Shown: piece by piece, positions 6,230-7,813 of the stretch
Layout of the letters: each line of letters begins with the position of its first letter
How positions within the stretch are numbered: position 1 is the first letter of the stretch
NCBI GenBank assembly: GCA_009787685.1
Contig: WQSV01000061.1
Coordinates: 1 to 7,813 of the forward strand
DNA: 7,813 bases
Reading direction: 5' to 3'
Source: Bacillota bacterium
GTDB lineage: Bacteria > Bacillota > Clostridia > Christensenellales > Pumilibacteraceae
Notes under the pieces: generated by a model
What the model was told of the DNA's origin: nothing
Databases searched by the model: none
The model's input: the letters and a program-made list of their open reading frames with translations, nothing else
Program-made: the position numbers and the translations under genes

Positions 6230-6267
6230 ACTATAAATAGCTTAGCAGATTTTTGACAACTTGTCAA
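6230..6267 (-). promoter_or_regulatory. Probable sigma-A-type promoter of the two-component operon
   Basis: Two overlapping readings on the minus strand are possible. One has TTGACA (6267-6262), a 17-base spacer and TAAGCT preceded by TGC (an extended -10). The other has TTGTCA (6259-6254), an 18-base spacer and TATAGT (6235-6230, 5 of 6 matches). Either gives a leader of roughly 45-60 bases before the ATG at 6177. The position just after the preceding gene's terminator fits an independent operon promoter. Confidence 0.7.
6253..6267. promoter_or_regulatory. Perfect 15-bp palindrome over the -35 region
   Basis: TTGACAA and TTGTCAA are perfect inverted halves around one central base (TTGACAACTTGTCAA on the + strand). 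The site contains both possible -35 hexamers, so a bound protein would block or guide RNA polymerase. A dimeric repressor or the response regulator itself could bind. The symmetry is certain; its use as an operator is inferred. Confidence 0.55.
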
Positions 6268-6292
6268 GCATTCTGCAAATGAGAATTACATT

Positions 6293-6321
6293 AAAAAAAG
6301 GGCGACAAAAAATTGCCGCCC
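6293..6321 (-). terminator. Intrinsic terminator of the RCC1-repeat gene
   Basis: Read on the minus strand, GGGCGGCAA, a TTTT loop and TTGTCGCCC form a 9-bp stem with one G-U pair, followed by seven T's. It lies about 65 bases after the RCC1 gene's stop and just before the response regulator promoter, separating the two transcription units. Read rightwards, the stem has an A/C mismatch and no T-run, so it works in one direction only. Confidence 0.9.
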
Positions 6322-6385
6322 AAGAAGCCGTCGATTGAATCCTCTTCACGCGCGAAACGCCGTCGAAGACTAATTGACAAAAAAA

Positions 6386-7813
6386 CTAATCATCATTTTC
6401 TTCAATTTCCCAGACCATAACGGTTAGTCTTTGTGGAGAGGTTCTGAAAATTGCTGTGCCGCAGCCCAGTCTTCCGTCATCATTGTTGCCCCATGACCAA
6501 ATTTTGCCGTCCTCGTCAATAATGAAACTTACTCCCCATGTTGCAAAAACTTGCCTCGGATTTGTGATGCCGTGGTTGACCTTTGTTGGCATGCTTTGGC
6601 TGTTTTGGTTTCCATTGCCAATTTGACCGCTTCCATTTCCTCCCCAACCCCAAGTGCTTCCCGCTTCATCAACCGCAAAAATATGGGCGCTTCGATTTCC
6701 CGAAATTGCTTCAAAATATGGCAGCGAAACCTCGTCATCGCCCACTCGTCCATAGACAAGCATTCTCGGACTCCTCGTGTTTACTGCGTAGTCCCCTTGC
6801 CCCAAAACGCTATTTGAATTTGACCCCCATGTCCAAATTCTTCCGTATTCATCAAGCGCAATGCTAGTCGTTTGAGCCGTTGCAAGGTCTTTGAATCGTG
6901 GCAATTCATATTCATAATAGCATAATTCAATGAATACTGGGCGCAATCTGTTCTCATTTGTTCCATCGCCAATTCCGCCAGAATTATTTCCCCACGCAAG
7001 AATTCTTCCGTCCTCGCATATCGCCAAAGTGTGGTTATGACTTGACAAAACCCTCTTGATTTTTGGCATTTTTTCCAAGTAATAAGTGTAGATTATTCTT
7101 GACGGATTCAGTCCGTGCCATGAAGAACTACCTCCAAGCTGACCATTAAGGACAGAGCCCCATGACCAAAGTCTTCCATAAACATCAAGTGCAGTTGCAA
7201 AAGAGCCTCCAGTCGTGACATATTGGATTTCGGGCATCACTCCCTCAATCTGTGAATTTTCAATAAGCATAGGACGAGACTGGATTCTTGGCTGTCCACC
7301 AGACTGGTCGCCCCACTGCCATCCCCATGTCCACATTCTGCCACGGTAGTCAATAGTGACATTAAAGCTTTGTCCGCCAGCCGCAACAAAAACCATTCTC
7401 GGAAGCGAAAAAAGATTTTCGCATTCAATTATCATTGTTGGAGCAAGAGTGCTTTGATTCACCACCTGACCGTTTCCAAGCTGACCAAAATTGTTTCTTC
7501 CCCATGTCCAAACGCGTCCACGCGAGTCAAGCGCTATGGTGTGGGCAGCACCTGAAACGGAATTAAGTCCAGCTGACACTTGAACAAATTCAACCTCATT
7601 TTGAACCTTTTCGACAACCGTGACATAGATGTTTCTAGTGACTGTGTTAAAGTTTTTGTTTCGTGTGTAGAAAGCGGGAAATGAACGAACTCCATAGAGT
7701 CCGACATCATTGTCTTGATAGTCTTCATGCCAAATCCAATTTTCGGGCAAATTGATGTGGCGCAAAATTGTCCCCTCGCCCGCAACAAAGCCATATGGAA
7801 TTTCGACATTTTG
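6386..7813 (-). CDS. RCC1-repeat beta-propeller protein with MBG/Ig-like domain (5' partial)
   Basis: The frame is open to the window edge, so the TTG at 7765 is not the start and an unknown N-terminal part is missing. The visible 475 residues begin with the end of a beta-sandwich repeat (about 1-66: LPENWIWHEDY, VGLYGVRSFPAFYT, NTVTRNIYVTV). It resembles the MBG-type modules that occur in tandem in secreted and surface proteins. Seven RCC1 repeats follow, each marked by a 'D-x-x-GR-x-W-x-WG' strand. Their W-x-WG cores (one is L-A-WG) lie near 102, 161, 216, 272, 327, 388 and 439. Seven is the number in a closed propeller. The C-terminus (VWEIEENDD) has no sorting signal or membrane anchor, so any signal peptide or anchor must lie in the missing part. 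Role unknown; an extracellular binding or adhesion protein is plausible. Confidence 0.9.
   Translation of the reverse strand, partial: QNVEIPYGFVAGEGTILRHINLPENWIWHEDYQDNDVGLYGVRSFPAFYTRNKNFNTVTRNIYVTVVEKVQNEVEFVQVSAGLNSVSGAAHTIALDSRGRVWTWGRNNFGQLGNGQVVNQSTLAPTMIIECENLFSLPRMVFVAAGGQSFNVTIDYRGRMWTWGWQWGDQSGGQPRIQSRPMLIENSQIEGVMPEIQYVTTGGSFATALDVYGRLWSWGSVLNGQLGGSSSWHGLNPSRIIYTYYLEKMPKIKRVLSSHNHTLAICEDGRILAWGNNSGGIGDGTNENRLRPVFIELCYYEYELPRFKDLATAQTTSIALDEYGRIWTWGSNSNSVLGQGDYAVNTRSPRMLVYGRVGDDEVSLPYFEAISGNRSAHIFAVDEAGSTWGWGGNGSGQIGNGNQNSQSMPTKVNHGITNPRQVFATWGVSFIIDEDGKIWSWGNNDDGRLGCGTAIFRTSPQRLTVMVWEIEENDD
6488..7510 (-). repeat. Seven RCC1 repeat units, marked by recurring Trp-Gly codons
   Basis: On the + strand a word close to CCCCATGTCCA, the complement of the W-x-WG codons, recurs seven times at intervals of about 153-183 bases, usually followed by a TCTTCC-like word and then TCATCAA. 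Cores sit near 6488, 6642, 6823, 6989, 7157, 7322 and 7500. The units have diverged considerably, so the propeller looks old and not a recent expansion. Confidence 0.8.

Noticed and set aside
6178..6267. Longer response regulator starting at the ATG at 6267 (30 extra residues)
   Set aside because: The extra residues do not resemble a receiver domain, they overlap the promoter and palindrome, and a strong Shine-Dalgarno sits right before the internal ATG at 6177.
7763..7765. TTG at 7765 as the start of the RCC1 protein
   Set aside because: It lies inside the MBG-like domain, and the same frame stays open to the window edge with matching protein sequence, so the gene is simply cut by the window.
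7534..7809. 91-codon minus-strand frame beginning MSKFHMAL
   Set aside because: It overlaps the RCC1 gene in another frame and shows no recognisable domain.

Overview
The window looks like a chromosomal segment of a low-GC, Gram-positive-type bacterium, most probably an uncultured member of the Firmicutes/Clostridia. This is inferred from the gene types: a zinc-ribbon Ser/Thr kinase, a PP2C phosphatase, a BcrAB-like ABC exporter, an OmpR-type two-component system and a large RCC1-repeat surface-type protein. A+T-rich spacers with short repeats fit the same picture. TGA is used as a stop (end of the ABC ATPase gene) and Trp is TGG, so the mollicute code is not in use. No taxon is proven.

Layout. 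The left half (1-3878) reads rightwards: a PP2C phosphatase (5' end outside the window), an ABC ATPase, its ABC-2 permease and a Ser/Thr protein kinase, with gaps of about 50-80 bases. A perfect 20-bp tandem duplication and a strong bidirectional terminator (3959-3986) close this block. The right half (4188-7813) reads leftwards: a large RCC1 beta-propeller protein (5' end outside the window), its terminator, then a promoter followed by a response regulator and its sensor histidine kinase. That operon runs towards the shared terminator.

How the genes may work together. Kinase and phosphatase have opposing activities and all their visible catalytic motifs, so they plausibly form a reversible Ser/Thr phosphorylation switch, with the exporter genes lying between them. 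The histidine kinase and response regulator form a standard membrane-sensor/DNA-binding pair. The RCC1 protein carries a beta-sandwich repeat like those of secreted or surface proteins, followed by seven RCC1 blades, enough for one closed propeller.

Points worth a second look: four of the five visible gene starts have no Shine-Dalgarno sequence, and three of those have a -10-like hexamer 5-6 bases before the ATG. A 15-bp inverted repeat followed by seven T's ends exactly at the ABC ATPase start codon. A perfect TTGACAAGTTGTCAA palindrome covers the -35 region of the response regulator gene, with a related motif near its ribosome binding site. I found no CRISPR array, tRNA, rRNA, insertion sequence or clearly new defence system.
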